Shown here: piece after piece, positions 1 through 8,870 of the stretch
Numbering within the stretch: position 1 is the first letter of the stretch
How the letters are laid out: the number at the start of each line of letters is the position of its first letter
Origin: Microbacterium galbinum
GTDB lineage: Bacteria > Actinomycetota > Actinomycetes > Actinomycetales > Microbacteriaceae
Reading direction: 5' to 3'
Assembly (NCBI RefSeq): GCF_023101185.1
Contig: NZ_CP078077.1
Coordinates: forward strand, 1,455,630-1,519,629
Length of the DNA: 64,000 nucleotides
Translations under genes and position numbers: made by a program
The notes under the pieces: generated by a model
Seen by the model: the letters and a program-made list of their open reading frames with translations, nothing else
What the model was told of the DNA's origin: nothing
The model's database searches: none

Positions 1-124
1 CGTCGTCATCGCACTCGTGATAGACCTGATACTGCTGCTGGTCGGCCGCGCGCTCATGCCGTGGACCCGGGCGGCCTCGAAGGCCACCGCGAGCCGCGCG
101 ATCGCCGTGGGGGCTCCCGCATGA
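1..124 (+). CDS. Osmoprotectant ABC transporter permease, C-terminal end only
   Basis: This is the last 40 codons of a gene that begins before the window. The reading frame starts at base 2 and ends at TGA 122-124. The visible part has a hydrophobic stretch (VVIALVIDLILLLVGRALMPW) followed by a short basic tail, which fits the last membrane helix of an inner-membrane permease. The stop overlaps the start of the next permease in an ATGA arrangement, so the two are translationally coupled. OpuC-type importers usually have two permeases beside a binding protein, so this is probably the first of the pair. The identity rests on context because the body of the protein is missing. Confidence 0.75.
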   Translation, partial: VVIALVIDLILLLVGRALMPWTRAASKATASRAIAVGAPA

Positions 125-900
125 ACCTCTTCGTCGAAGCCTTCGCCTGGATCCTCGCCCCCGCCCAGTGGACCGGCACCTACGCGCTGCCCAAACTCCT
201 GGGCGAGCACCTCGCCCTCACCGCGATCTCGGTACTGATCGCCGCGGCGATCGCGATCCCGATCGGGTGGCTGATCGGGCACACGGGCCGCGGCCGCGAG
301 GTGGCGGTCGCCGTCTCGGGTGCCGCCCGCGCCATCCCCTCGTTCGGACTCATGGTGCTGCTCGTGCTCCTGCTCGGAGTGCTCCGCATCCCCGAGGCCG
401 CGATCATCACCTTCGTGCTCCTCGCGATCCCCTCGCTGCTCGCCGGCGCCTACACCGGCCTCGAAGCGATCGATCGGCGCACGCTCGACGCCGCCAAGGC
501 GATGGGTATGACCGGCTGGCAGGTGTTCTGGAAGGTCGAGGTGCCTCTCGGTCTGCCGCTGCTGGTCGGCGGCATCCGCTCGGCGCTCCTGCAGGTCATC
601 GCGACCGTCACGATCGCCGCCTATGTGAACCTCGGCGGTCTCGGTTGGCCGATCATCCAGGGCATCCCGCTGCGCCGGTTCGACCAGGTGCTCGCGGGCG
701 CGATCATCGTCGCGGTGCTCGCCCTGATCGTCGATCTGCTTCTCGCCACCGCCCAGCGCGCCGCTGTTCCCGCCGGGCTCCGTGGCGGTGGGCCGCGCGC
801 CGACGGCAAGCGATCGAGTCGGAACGCGGCTTCCCGCTCCGCCTCGGCCACGGCATCCGCCACCGCCACCGCCTCCGAACCCGCACCCGCCACCGCCTGA
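121..900 (+). CDS. Osmoprotectant (glycine betaine/choline type) ABC transporter permease
   Basis: A 259-residue integral membrane protein with about six hydrophobic segments. It carries the cytoplasmic coupling loop typical of binding-protein-dependent permeases (LDAAKAMGMTGWQVFWKVEVP), where the ATPase docks. Its short length and the solute-binding protein just downstream match the OpuCB/OpuCD or YehY/YehW families, which import compatible solutes under osmotic stress. I chose ATG 121, which overlaps the previous stop, over an in-frame ATG at 61 that lies inside the previous gene. The last 45 residues are an odd, low-complexity Ala/Ser/Thr-rich tail that would lie beyond the last helix; the function of that tail is unknown. 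Confidence 0.88.
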   Translation: MNLFVEAFAWILAPAQWTGTYALPKLLGEHLALTAISVLIAAAIAIPIGWLIGHTGRGREVAVAVSGAARAIPSFGLMVLLVLLLGVLRIPEAAIITFVLLAIPSLLAGAYTGLEAIDRRTLDAAKAMGMTGWQVFWKVEVPLGLPLLVGGIRSALLQVIATVTIAAYVNLGGLGWPIIQGIPLRRFDQVLAGAIIVAVLALIVDLLLATAQRAAVPAGLRGGGPRADGKRSSRNAASRSASATASATATASEPAPATA

Positions 901-973
901 GCATCCGCCCGGCGCCATCCACCTGAATCCACAGCACTCGAAGTCCCAGCAGTTTCCAGAGAAGAGGAAATCC

Positions 974-1894
974 ATGTTCACAGCACGAGGCAAGCGCTCC
1001 GTCCTCGCCGTCGGCCTTGTCGCCGCGGCCGCGCTCACCCTGTCGGCCTGCGGCGGAAGCAACCCGCTCGACGAGCCGTCCGACAGCGCCGGTTCCGGCA
1101 GCGGCGACACGATCGTCGTCGGCTCGCAGGCGTACTACTCGAACGAGATCATCGCCGAGATCTACGCCCAGGCCCTCTCGAACGCCGGTTTCGACGTCGA
1201 GACGCAGCTCAACATCGGTCAGCGCGACGCGTACATGCCCGAGGTCGAGTCCGGCGCGATCAACGTCTTCCCCGAGTACACGGGCAGCCTGCTCGAGTAC
1301 CTGTCGAAGGACGGGGTCGACGTCACCAGCCCCGACGACGTCTACGCCGCCCTGCAGGACGCCCTGCCCGACAGCCTGACGGCTCTCGACTTCGCCGAGG
1401 CATCCGACCAGGACACGTACACGGTGCTCAAGAGCTTCGCCGACGAGTACGGCATCACCTCGATCGCCGACCTGTCGAAGGCTCCGTCGCCCGTCACCAT
1501 CGGTGCGGCTCCCGAGTTCGAGCAGCGCCCGTACAGCCCGTCTGCGGCCAAGGACGTCTACGGCGTCGACCTGCAGTTCTCGGCCACCGGCCCGAGCACG
1601 CTCGAGTCGCTGCTCGCCGGCGAGATCCAGGTCGCCGACATCTACACCGCCGACCCCGCCTTCGAGACCGAAGACATCGTGGCCCTCGAGGACCCCGAGA
1701 ACCTGATCATCTCGTCGAACGTCGTGCCGATCGTGTCGAGCGACATCGCCGATGAGGTCTCCGACGTGCTCAACGAGGTCAGCGCCAAGCTCACCGCCGA
1801 GGAGCTCGTGTCGCTGAACGTGCTCAGCACGGTCGACCAGCAGTCGTCGAAGGACATCGCCAAGAAGTGGCTCGAGGAGCAGGGTCTGATCTGA
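974..1894 (+). CDS. Osmoprotectant ABC transporter substrate-binding lipoprotein
   Basis: A 306-residue exported protein. A type II signal peptide ends in the lipobox LSAC with the lipidated Cys near residue 25, followed by a Ser/Gly-rich linker. The mature part (IVVGSQAYYSNEIIAEIYAQAL, then VFPEYTGSLLEYL) has the pattern of the OpuAC/QAT binding-protein fold that captures quaternary ammonium solutes. The start is ATG 974, preceded by GAAGAGGAAA, which serves as ribosome binding site. It sits 73 bases after the permease and is probably co-transcribed with it. No ATPase is visible, so that gene should lie left of the window. A strong hairpin follows the stop. Confidence 0.88.
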   Translation: MFTARGKRSVLAVGLVAAAALTLSACGGSNPLDEPSDSAGSGSGDTIVVGSQAYYSNEIIAEIYAQALSNAGFDVETQLNIGQRDAYMPEVESGAINVFPEYTGSLLEYLSKDGVDVTSPDDVYAALQDALPDSLTALDFAEASDQDTYTVLKSFADEYGITSIADLSKAPSPVTIGAAPEFEQRPYSPSAAKDVYGVDLQFSATGPSTLESLLAGEIQVADIYTADPAFETEDIVALEDPENLIISSNVVPIVSSDIADEVSDVLNEVSAKLTAEELVSLNVLSTVDQQSSKDIAKKWLEEQGLI

Positions 1895-1912
1895 CCTCCT
1901 GACCGCATCACG

Positions 1913-1947
1913 AGAAGTGCCCGGGCCCGATGGGTCCGGGCACTTCT
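1913..1947 (+). terminator. Rho-independent-like hairpin after the osmoprotectant operon
   Basis: The arms AGAAGTGCCCGG and CCGGGCACTTCT are perfectly complementary with a short loop, 19 bases after the binding-protein stop. There is no clear U tract, which is common for terminators in high-GC actinobacteria. Confidence 0.7.
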
Positions 1948-1997
1948 GCGTGTGCCCGGCATCCCTCTCCGGCATCCATCCCCGGCATCCGGGGACC

Positions 1998-2061
1998 CGT
2001 CGAAACCATCGCCCCCGTCGAGACCCATCGTCACCGACGTGGCTCGTGGTGGGTTTCGACG
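1998..2061. repeat. Dispersed repeat family D, copy 1
   Basis: It contains GTCGAGACCCATCGTC and, facing it, GGTGGGTTTCGACG, so it can fold back on itself. A similar element lies at 10431-10515. Both copies lie between convergent genes, just after the 3' ends. Confidence 0.6.
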
Positions 2062-2115
2062 CGACTCTGAGAGGGGATCTGCGAGAGACGGGCTCCGACG
2101 GAGGATCCGCCTCCG

Positions 2116-3336
2116 TTACACCCGGGCGTCCTGCCTCGGGACCCAGACCTGCTTGATGATGATGAGGATGGATGCCGCCACCGGCACCGCCACGAGAGCC
2201 CCGAGCAGACCGAGCAGCGTGCCACCCGCGAGGGCGCCGATCACCACGAGCGAGCCGGGGATCGCGATCGCCTTGTTCATGACGCGCGGAGTGATGACGT
2301 ACGCCTCGATCTGCATGTAGACGAGGTAGATCGCCGCGAAGATCAGCGCACCGAGCGGGTCGGTGAAGAGCGCGAGGCCCGTGCCGATGATCCAGAACAT
2401 CACCGATCCGACGAGGGGGATCAGCGTGATGCAGAACGCGACGGTCGCCATGAGCGGCGGGAACGGCAGCCCCAGGAACGTGTAGAGCAACAGTGCGAGG
2501 ATCGCATTGAAGAACGCGAGCACCACCATGCCCATCACGTATCCACCGACCGAATCGGTGATCTGGTCGGTGATGTCGCCGGCGCGGTCGCGGTCACGGG
2601 CGGGGATCAGGCGCAGCATGCTCTGCTTCATTCCGGGCAGAGTCGCCACGAAGTACAGGGTGAGCACGAGCACCACGATCACACCCGAGATCCCGGAGGC
2701 GATGGATGCTCCGACCTGCAATGCGCCGCCGCCGATGCTGGCGATGTTGCCGGGATCGGTGAGGAATTTCTGCACGTCGGCCACGAGGCCCTGGAACTGG
2801 TCGCCGAACTGGTCGTCGAGCGTGGCGTAGAGATCGCTGCGCTGGAAGTCGGCGATCATCCCGGGGACCGATCGCACGAAGCTCGCGATTTGCTCGATCA
2901 CGATCGGCAGCACCATCCAGAGGATCAGCGCCACTACGACGATCAGCGACAGGATCACGATCACGACCGAGATCGCCCGGGAGAGCCCGCGGCGCTCGAG
3001 GAAGCGCACCGACGGATCGAGTCCGAGAGCGGCGAAGAGGGCGAGAGCGATGTAGATGAGCACGGTCGACAGGCTCGTGACCGCGAGCCCGAGCACGAGT
3101 GCGCCGAGACCGCCGAGAGTCACCAGGAAGCCGAAGACGAAGGGGCGGTCGATGCGGGTCCAGAACGAGCGGCTCGGCGTCATCGGCTCGATCACGACGG
3201 CCCGCTGCGGGTGCGACGCAGCCGGCCCGCTCGACGCGGTCGCCGGTGCTGCAACCGGTGCCGCGGCCGGCGAGTGCTCGTCCGCCGACGCGTCGTCGTC
3301 GGAGGGCCCGGATGCCGGCGGCTTCTCGTTGCTCAT
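2116..3336 (-). CDS. AI-2E family transporter (PerM/TqsA-like)
   Basis: A 406-residue membrane protein. The first 60 residues are a cytoplasmic Ala/Pro/Ser-rich region of low complexity. They are followed by two paired hydrophobic helices, a soluble middle region (about 155-225) and a C-terminal block of five or six helices containing a GTGLALF segment. This layout is that of the AI-2E/PerM family, named for an E. coli member that exports autoinducer-2, although most members have no proven substrate. The gene stands alone, convergent with the osmoprotectant operon and divergent from the chorismate mutase. Family is secure; substrate is not. Confidence 0.85.
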   Translation of the reverse strand: MSNEKPPASGPSDDDASADEHSPAAAPVAAPATASSGPAASHPQRAVVIEPMTPSRSFWTRIDRPFVFGFLVTLGGLGALVLGLAVTSLSTVLIYIALALFAALGLDPSVRFLERRGLSRAISVVIVILSLIVVVALILWMVLPIVIEQIASFVRSVPGMIADFQRSDLYATLDDQFGDQFQGLVADVQKFLTDPGNIASIGGGALQVGASIASGISGVIVVLVLTLYFVATLPGMKQSMLRLIPARDRDRAGDITDQITDSVGGYVMGMVVLAFFNAILALLLYTFLGLPFPPLMATVAFCITLIPLVGSVMFWIIGTGLALFTDPLGALIFAAIYLVYMQIEAYVITPRVMNKAIAIPGSLVVIGALAGGTLLGLLGALVAVPVAASILIIIKQVWVPRQDARV

Positions 3337-3388
3337 GTGCTCACGATAGCGGTGCCCGGCATCCGATCACCGGCGTTGGCTCGCGCTC

Positions 3389-3400
3389 TAGAGTGGAGGC
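3389..3400 (+). promoter_or_regulatory. Probable leaderless promoter (-10 TAGAGT)
   Basis: TAGAGT is followed by exactly six bases and then ATG 3401, the standard spacing for a leaderless actinobacterial transcript. The GGAGGC between them is too close to the ATG to act as a normal ribosome binding site. Confidence 0.5.
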
Positions 3401-3700
3401 ATGACCGCGCCACAGGATCCGAAGGCCGAACTGCTGCGCCTGCGTGCCAGCATCGACAACATCGACGCCGCGCTGATCTTCATGCTCGCCGAGCGCTTCC
3501 GGGCGACTCAGCAGGTCGGTCACCTCAAGGCCGAGTACGACATGCCCGCCTCCGACCCCGGCCGCGAGGAGCAGCAGGTCGCCCGCCTGCGCGCGCTCGC
3601 CGAGGAGGCGCACCTCGACCCCGAGTTCGCCGAGAAGTGGTTCAACTTCGTGGTGGCCGAGGTCATCCGTCACCACACCGCGGCAGCCGAGTCACGCTGA
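3401..3700 (+). CDS. Chorismate mutase, AroQ type
   Basis: A 99-residue all-helical protein converting chorismate to prephenate in phenylalanine and tyrosine synthesis. It begins with LLRLRASIDNIDAALIFMLAER, the classic first helix of AroQ enzymes with the active-site Arg, followed by RATQQVGHLKAEYDMPASDPGREEQQVARL, where the Lys and the Arg/Glu pair of the active site fall. The length is right for a stand-alone monofunctional enzyme. No signal peptide is present, so it acts in the cytosol. The gene is isolated from other aromatic amino acid genes. Expression probably starts from the leaderless promoter immediately upstream. Confidence 0.9.
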   Translation: MTAPQDPKAELLRLRASIDNIDAALIFMLAERFRATQQVGHLKAEYDMPASDPGREEQQVARLRALAEEAHLDPEFAEKWFNFVVAEVIRHHTAAAESR

Positions 3701-3749
3701 CCGAGCCAGCCGGCTCGACCGCCCGCCAGGCCGTCGCCCAACCCGTTGG

Positions 3750-4343
3750 TCAGACCGTGATCGTCCGACCCGTCTCGAGGCCCTCCACCGCGAGGGTGTA
3801 GGCGCGACCGATCTCGTCGTCGCCGACCGGGCGGTGACCGGCGAACAGCCGGTGATAGCCGGGGGAGTTCTCGAGCACGTCGGGCGAGACCGCGTTGATG
3901 CGGATGCCGCGGGGCGCCTCGGCGGCCGCCGTGATCACGAACGACTCGAGCGCACCGTTGGCCATCGCGGCCGCGGCGCCGGTGGCGATCGGGTCGCGCG
4001 ACAGCACACCGCTGGTGAGCGTGACCGACCCACCGTCGCGCAGGTGCGTGATCGCCTGACGCACGACCTCGATCTGCGGAAGCGTCTTGCCGAGGAACGC
4101 CGCCGTGTAGTCGTCGCGGTCGAGTTCGGTGAGGTGCTTGAACGGCACGGAGCCCGCCGCCACGACCACGGCATCGATGTCGTTCACCTCGACGAACAGG
4201 GCGGCGATCGACGCGGCATCCGCCAGATCGACGCGCACCTCGCCGGTGCGCGACGCGCGGATCACCTCGTGCCCGCGGGATTCGAGCGTGTCCGAGACGA
4301 CGCGGCCGATGCTTCCGGATGCTCCGATGACGACGATCTTCAT
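3750..4343 (-). CDS. Short-chain dehydrogenase, small form lacking the usual Tyr-Lys pair
   Basis: A 197-residue Rossmann-fold protein. The nucleotide-binding motif GASGSIG is at residues 8-14 and an Asp-rich segment (RVDLADAASI) follows beta-3. Where typical SDRs have YxxxK, this protein has a Gly/Ala run (ATGAAAAMANGALESF), so the catalytic Tyr and Lys are absent. The following RGIRINAVSPDVL matches the normal SDR substrate side. A small subgroup of SDR proteins shows this same pattern, so it is probably a natural variant and not a damaged gene. Reaction and substrate are unknown. The gene is convergent with chorismate mutase. Confidence 0.8.
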   Translation of the reverse strand: MKIVVIGASGSIGRVVSDTLESRGHEVIRASRTGEVRVDLADAASIAALFVEVNDIDAVVVAAGSVPFKHLTELDRDDYTAAFLGKTLPQIEVVRQAITHLRDGGSVTLTSGVLSRDPIATGAAAAMANGALESFVITAAAEAPRGIRINAVSPDVLENSPGYHRLFAGHRPVGDDEIGRAYTLAVEGLETGRTITV

Positions 4344-4669
4344 GACCCCAGTCTTTCACCGGTTTCTCGTGGCCGGACCCTTCGACAGGCTCAGGGACCC
4401 AACGGCAAGAACCGCAGACGGACGAAGGGCCCGGCGTTCCCCGTCCGCCGGACCCTTCCGAGGCCATCACGGAGCCGAGCCGCGGTGATCTCTGAGCAGT
4501 CGGTGCCGGTCGTCGCCCTCCCGCACTCCCCAGTGCACGGATGAACCCCCCTCGACCGCGTCCTCCCGACTCCGGTGCTCGGAGCCTCCCGCGTTCGACA
4601 CCTTCCGAAGAACAGGAGCGCCTCGCGCCCCTCGTGATACATCGCGTCGAGAAAAAGTTCGGAGAAAGG
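4344..4669. other. 326-base spacer between the SDR gene and the CHAT gene
   Basis: It contains one copy of the dispersed repeat family A (4375-4401) and GC-rich short inverted pairs such as GGGCCCGG facing CCGGACCC (about 4428-4456). I see no convincing gene in it. Confidence 0.6.
4375..4401 (+). repeat. Dispersed repeat family A, single copy
   Basis: Carries the family core TTCGACAGGCTCAGGGACCC flanked by GGACCC on the left. No facing partner is present at this locus. Confidence 0.8.
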
Positions 4670-7138
4670 TCAGAACCCGGCGCCGTGGCACTGGAACGGC
4701 GCCCGATGCCCGGTCTCCTGCGCGGCGACGGCGAGGGCGGGCGCGGGGTCCATGCCGTCGGCGAGGTGCCCGTGCACCGTGGCGAGCAACTCGCACGCGA
4801 CGTCGTCGGGCACCGTGACGGGGGCGGCGATCACGCAGCGGGTGCCGGCGTGCAGCCACACCCGTGTCATACCGAGCGCCTCCTCGCCCCAGCGCACCGC
4901 CGAACGGCCCAGCTCGCACGCCGAGAGGATGACCGTCTCGGGCGCCGTGGGGATCAGGTCGACGTCGTAGCCGAACAGCGTGCCGTCGGCGAGCTCGAAG
5001 CCCGAGAACAGGGGGTTGTCGGCGGAGTGCCGCCCGTGCGCGGCGATGTGCAGCAGATCGGATGCCCCGGCCAGCTCGGTCACGGCCGACACCGTCGCCT
5101 CGCCTCCGAGGAGCGTTGTGGTCGCGGCATCCGTCGTCGCCCAGGCCGCGCGTGCCCGTTGCACCTCTTCCCCGGCGCGGGGCACGCGCGGACCGGTGGC
5201 GAAGCCGATGCGTTCCGGGCGACGACCCGTCGCTCGGCGGGTGCGCACCTCGGCCCAGCGCGACGCCGAGGTCGCGACAGTGAAGGGCACGCCGTGCATG
5301 CCGGGCAGCATCGCCCAGGGCACACCGGCCAGTACGCCGGGCAGGGTGATCACGACGCGCTGCGCATCCGCCGGGTTCACCGCGGCGCGCACGGGGGTGA
5401 GGAGCTCGTCGTCGAGGGTCTGCAGGCGCACGGCCAGCGAGCGCTCGATCAGCGCGGACAGGGGGCCGCCCCGGGTGAGGGCGGCGACGTCGAGGTCGGC
5501 ACGGAGCCCGTCCATCGCGGCGCGCACGCGCGGCCACGACAGTTCGACGACCGACGCTCCGGATGCCGTCGTCGCCACGCACAGCAGTTCATCGCCCGTG
5601 TAGAGGTACGCGAGCAGCGCCGTGCCGGGGTCGAGGCGCGCGCGGGCGCCGGGGAGATCGAGGCGCCCGCGGGTCTCGCCGGCACCGGTCGCCGCCCACT
5701 GCCGCTCGCGCACCCGGTCGCGCAGCACGCGCACGCGGGCGTCGGTCGTCCAGTCGGCACCGGCGAGGTCGGCGCGCAGCATCCGCAGCTCGGCGAGATC
5801 GGATGCCTGTGCGTCGTCGACCGGCGGGCGCACCGGCGCGACCTGGTGGCTGAGGTGACGGGCGCGCTCCGCCCACTCGAACAGCACGGCGGGGTCGCGC
5901 GTCCTCGCCGCCGCCCGAAGCCCCGCGAACATCAGATCCGTGCCGTGCATCGCGACGGACGCCTGCAGGTCGAGCGCGCCGAACGACTGCTGCCACGAAG
6001 TGAGCAGGTCGAGTCCCTCGGTCGCCGCGCGCAGAGCCGCCGTGTGGCGACCGCCCGCCGCCGCCCGGGCTGCTCGCACCTCGTGCGCCCTCAGCCGCAG
6101 CGGGGTGGGAGCGCTCGCATCGACGCGCGGCATCCGTCCGCTGCCGTCGCGGCGTGCGTCGAGGCGCAGGGCGGTCGCCTCGGTGCGGAAGCCGCCGTGC
6201 GCGAGAGCGGATGCCGTGCGCTCGATGTCATCGTCGATGCGCGCACTGCGGCTCGAGGGCCGTGTGCGCAGCCGCGACTCGAGGCGCACGGCGTCGGCGC
6301 GCGCCGCCCAGCCCGCGCTGCCGAGGGCGGCGAAGCGGCGGGCCGCGGTGCGTGCCATGCGCTCGGCCGCCACCGGATCGTGCCGCATCAGGGAACGCGA
6401 CAGGTGGAACTCCGCCTCGCCCCGGGCCTGCGGCATCCGCTGCGCCCCGAACTGCCCCGCCACCCGGGCGAGGAGGGTCTCGGCCTCGGTCGTCAGCCCG
6501 GCATCGCGCAGCACCTCGGCGCGGTCGAGGTCGCTGATCGCCGTCGCGAGGTCGCTGGTCGCCGCGAACACCGGGCGCGAGGCGGTCATGAGCGACAGCG
6601 CGGTCACCAGGTCGCCACCGAGCAGCGCCGCATAGCCGAGGTTGTGGCGGGCCTCGGCGAGAGGCTCCTCGTCGCCGTTCTGCTCGTAGACCGCGACGGC
6701 CCGGTGCAGGTCGTCGGTCGATGCCGCGAGCTCGTGCCGCTGCATCCGCACCATCGAACGGTTCATGAGGCAGTTCGCGAGCTCGGTGCTCTCGTCGCCG
6801 GTCGCCCCGAGTGCGTCGATCGCGCGGCTGAGCATGACCTCGGCCTCGGCGAGGGTGCCGCCGTGCATGAGCAGCGTGCCGAGCTGCCCGCTCAGCAGTG
6901 CGACGGTCGCGTCGCTGAGCCCCGCGCGATCGAGCGCCTCGCGGCACAGCTGCTCGGCCTCGGACGGATGCCCGGTCTGCGCCTGCACGTACGCCCGGGT
7001 GCCGTCGATCCGTGCCCGCAGGTCGGCGTCGTCGGTGCGGGCCGCGGCGTCGTCGAGGGCGCGACGGGCCGCCGCGAACCGTCGGGCGTTGGCCGCTTCG
7101 ACCCCGCGCCGGTGCAGTTCGCTCGCGGACAGGGGCAT
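4670..7138 (-). CDS. TPR-CHAT protein, predicted caspase-like protease
   Basis: An 822-residue cytosolic protein. About residues 1-420 are Ala-rich helical repeats of TPR type (for example ANARRFAAARRALDDAAAR, then LANCLMNRSMVRMQRHELAA). The C-terminal part, about 560-822, is a CHAT domain of peptidase clan CD. The catalytic His lies in HIAAHGRHS (His701) and the catalytic Cys in ILSACELG (Cys741); both are intact, and the protein ends in the typical CHAT tail HRAPFQCHGAGF. CHAT proteases are related to caspases and separase and act as regulated proteases in several bacterial conflict systems. It is the last gene downstream of a sigma factor, a small protein and an S8 protease on the same strand. 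The substrate is unknown; the neighbouring S8 protease is a candidate. Confidence 0.88.
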   Translation of the reverse strand: MPLSASELHRRGVEAANARRFAAARRALDDAAARTDDADLRARIDGTRAYVQAQTGHPSEAEQLCREALDRAGLSDATVALLSGQLGTLLMHGGTLAEAEVMLSRAIDALGATGDESTELANCLMNRSMVRMQRHELAASTDDLHRAVAVYEQNGDEEPLAEARHNLGYAALLGGDLVTALSLMTASRPVFAATSDLATAISDLDRAEVLRDAGLTTEAETLLARVAGQFGAQRMPQARGEAEFHLSRSLMRHDPVAAERMARTAARRFAALGSAGWAARADAVRLESRLRTRPSSRSARIDDDIERTASALAHGGFRTEATALRLDARRDGSGRMPRVDASAPTPLRLRAHEVRAARAAAGGRHTAALRAATEGLDLLTSWQQSFGALDLQASVAMHGTDLMFAGLRAAARTRDPAVLFEWAERARHLSHQVAPVRPPVDDAQASDLAELRMLRADLAGADWTTDARVRVLRDRVRERQWAATGAGETRGRLDLPGARARLDPGTALLAYLYTGDELLCVATTASGASVVELSWPRVRAAMDGLRADLDVAALTRGGPLSALIERSLAVRLQTLDDELLTPVRAAVNPADAQRVVITLPGVLAGVPWAMLPGMHGVPFTVATSASRWAEVRTRRATGRRPERIGFATGPRVPRAGEEVQRARAAWATTDAATTTLLGGEATVSAVTELAGASDLLHIAAHGRHSADNPLFSGFELADGTLFGYDVDLIPTAPETVILSACELGRSAVRWGEEALGMTRVWLHAGTRCVIAAPVTVPDDVACELLATVHGHLADGMDPAPALAVAAQETGHRAPFQCHGAGF

Positions 7139-7193
7139 CCCCCCAGAATGCCGGGTCGCGGCACCCGGGGGGAAGTCCTGTCGCCGGCTGGCT

Positions 7194-7222
7194 GGGACCC
7201 GTCGACAGGCTCAGGGCCCCAG
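7194..7222 (+). repeat. Dispersed repeat family A between the S8 and CHAT genes
   Basis: A diverged copy of the family core (GTCGACAGGCTCAGGGCCCC). Its ends GCTGGGACCC and GGGCCCCAGC are nearly complementary, so a hairpin can form between the two protease genes. Confidence 0.7.
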
Positions 7223-7242
7223 CCGATGCTCCAGGGGGCGGC

Positions 7243-8799
7243 CTAGTCGACGGGTGAGGGGAGGTCGGCGACCACCGAGGTCACGGCGGCGTCGACGGCA
7301 TCCGCGTCGGCATCCGCCACCGAGACCTCGCCCAGGAGCGCGGCGATCCGGCCCGCGACGTACGGTGCCGCGAACGACGTGCCGCTCCACACCGCGAAGC
7401 CGCCGCGGTAGTCGTCGGGATCGATCGTCTCGCGCCGCAGCCCGTCGATGTCGGCCCGCGTCATCGCCTGCTGACCGCCCACGAACGCCGGCGACGTGCT
7501 GACGACCGCGGCCCCCGGGGCGTACAGCCGCACCCACGGTCCGACGTTCGAGAACAGCGCCACCGACCGGGCCGAGGGGTTGAGCGCCCCGACCGAGACG
7601 AGCGGCGCCCAGCGGTCGCGGGCGATGCCGTTGTCGGCCCCCGGCCACGCCCACAGCGACGCGGGGAACGACGGGCGGTCGATCGCATCGTTGCCGGCCG
7701 AGCACACCACCACGCAGCCGAGCTCCCGCGCCTTGGCGAGCAGCGCGTAGAGGGTGCGGCTGTAGAGACCGTCCTCCGGGGTCTCGTGGTAGTACCCGAG
7801 CGACAGGTTGAGCACGTCGATCGGATGCCCGGTCTTCGGGTCCTCGCGATACCTCCGCAGCAGCTCGATCACCTGCGCGAGCGTCGTCAGCAGGTCGCTC
7901 TCGTCGACCACTCCGAGCGCCCCGGCGACGCGCACCGAGAGGATGTCGGCATCCGGAGCGGTCTGGCGCACGATGCCCGCGATGAACGTGCCGTGCCCCG
8001 CGACCGCGTCGATCTCACCGTCGAGCTGCCCGTAGAGGTCGGGGTAGCGCTCGGGATCCGCGTCGTCGGTCAGGCCGATCGGCACCCCGTCGAGCTCGAC
8101 GTGCCGGGTGACGATGTCATCGGGCAGCCAGTCGTGCACCCCGCAGCCGGTGTCGAGCACCGCCACCACGGGGCGCCGGCCCGTCGTCGGGTCGGGTCCG
8201 CGCCGGGGCGCAGGGCCCAGCCAGCTCACCGGCTGCCGCGCGCCGCGACCCGGCTCGAGGTAGTCGTCGCTGCCTCCCGCGCCGGCCCCGCGCACGGGAT
8301 TCGTGCGGCTGAACGGGTTGGTACGGCTGAAGGGATTTGTGCGGCTGAACGGATTGAGGCCGACCGGATCGATCGACAGCACGTGCTCGAGGCTCGTGCG
8401 CGGCATGGTCGAGCGCGACATGCGGCGGGCGCGCTGCAGCACGCGCCAGGCATCCGGAGCGACCGGGGATTCGCCGCCGGTCGGCTCTTCGGGGGTGGTC
8501 AGGCGCGCGCGGAGGAAGCCGGGAACGCCGGGCAGCAGCTCGCCGGCGTTCTCACGATCGGATGCCTCGATCTCGAGCGTCCATCCGAAGGAGTCGGCCG
8601 CATCGCGCAACGTGCGCAACTCGCGGTCGTACTCCTCCCCGTTCTCGAGGTCCTGCGTGATCAGCAGGCGCGTGGGCAGGTACGCGGTGGGGAACGCGCG
8701 GATGCCGTCGACCGGCTCCACACTCGGATCGAGCGCCGTGCCGCGCCTGATCGATCCCTCCGCCCGGTCCTGCCAACTCCACCCTCTCGGCTGCTCCAT
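7243..8799 (-). CDS. S8 family subtilisin-like serine protease with N-terminal domain
   Basis: A 518-residue protein with no signal peptide, so it is probably cytosolic, which is unusual for a subtilase. The catalytic Asp is in VAVLDTGCG (Asp216), His in GHGTFIAGIV (His269), the oxyanion Asn in SAGN (Asn370) and Ser in SGTSFAAPYVAG (Ser475). All are intact. Residues 1-145 form an uncharacterised domain. A linker follows with the unit NPFSRT repeated three times (residues 149-168). It starts about 170 bases after the small protein gene and 104 bases before the CHAT gene. I infer that the repeated FSR sites may be processed by a protease such as the CHAT partner. Confidence 0.9.
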   Translation of the reverse strand: MEQPRGWSWQDRAEGSIRRGTALDPSVEPVDGIRAFPTAYLPTRLLITQDLENGEEYDRELRTLRDAADSFGWTLEIEASDRENAGELLPGVPGFLRARLTTPEEPTGGESPVAPDAWRVLQRARRMSRSTMPRTSLEHVLSIDPVGLNPFSRTNPFSRTNPFSRTNPVRGAGAGGSDDYLEPGRGARQPVSWLGPAPRRGPDPTTGRRPVVAVLDTGCGVHDWLPDDIVTRHVELDGVPIGLTDDADPERYPDLYGQLDGEIDAVAGHGTFIAGIVRQTAPDADILSVRVAGALGVVDESDLLTTLAQVIELLRRYREDPKTGHPIDVLNLSLGYYHETPEDGLYSRTLYALLAKARELGCVVVCSAGNDAIDRPSFPASLWAWPGADNGIARDRWAPLVSVGALNPSARSVALFSNVGPWVRLYAPGAAVVSTSPAFVGGQQAMTRADIDGLRRETIDPDDYRGGFAVWSGTSFAAPYVAGRIAALLGEVSVADADADAVDAAVTSVVADLPSPVD

Positions 8800-8870
8800 G
8801 CGTCATCCCTTCCTGCGCGGGTCCTTCCCCGCGTTCCATCCCCGGTGCCCGTCGGGTCGGCGGGCACCGC

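Noticed and set aside
4541..7246. A very long open frame on the plus strand opposite the CHAT gene
   Set aside because: Its product is Arg/Gly/Ala-rich with no recognisable domain, while the minus strand gives a clear TPR-CHAT protein. High G+C leaves antisense frames open.
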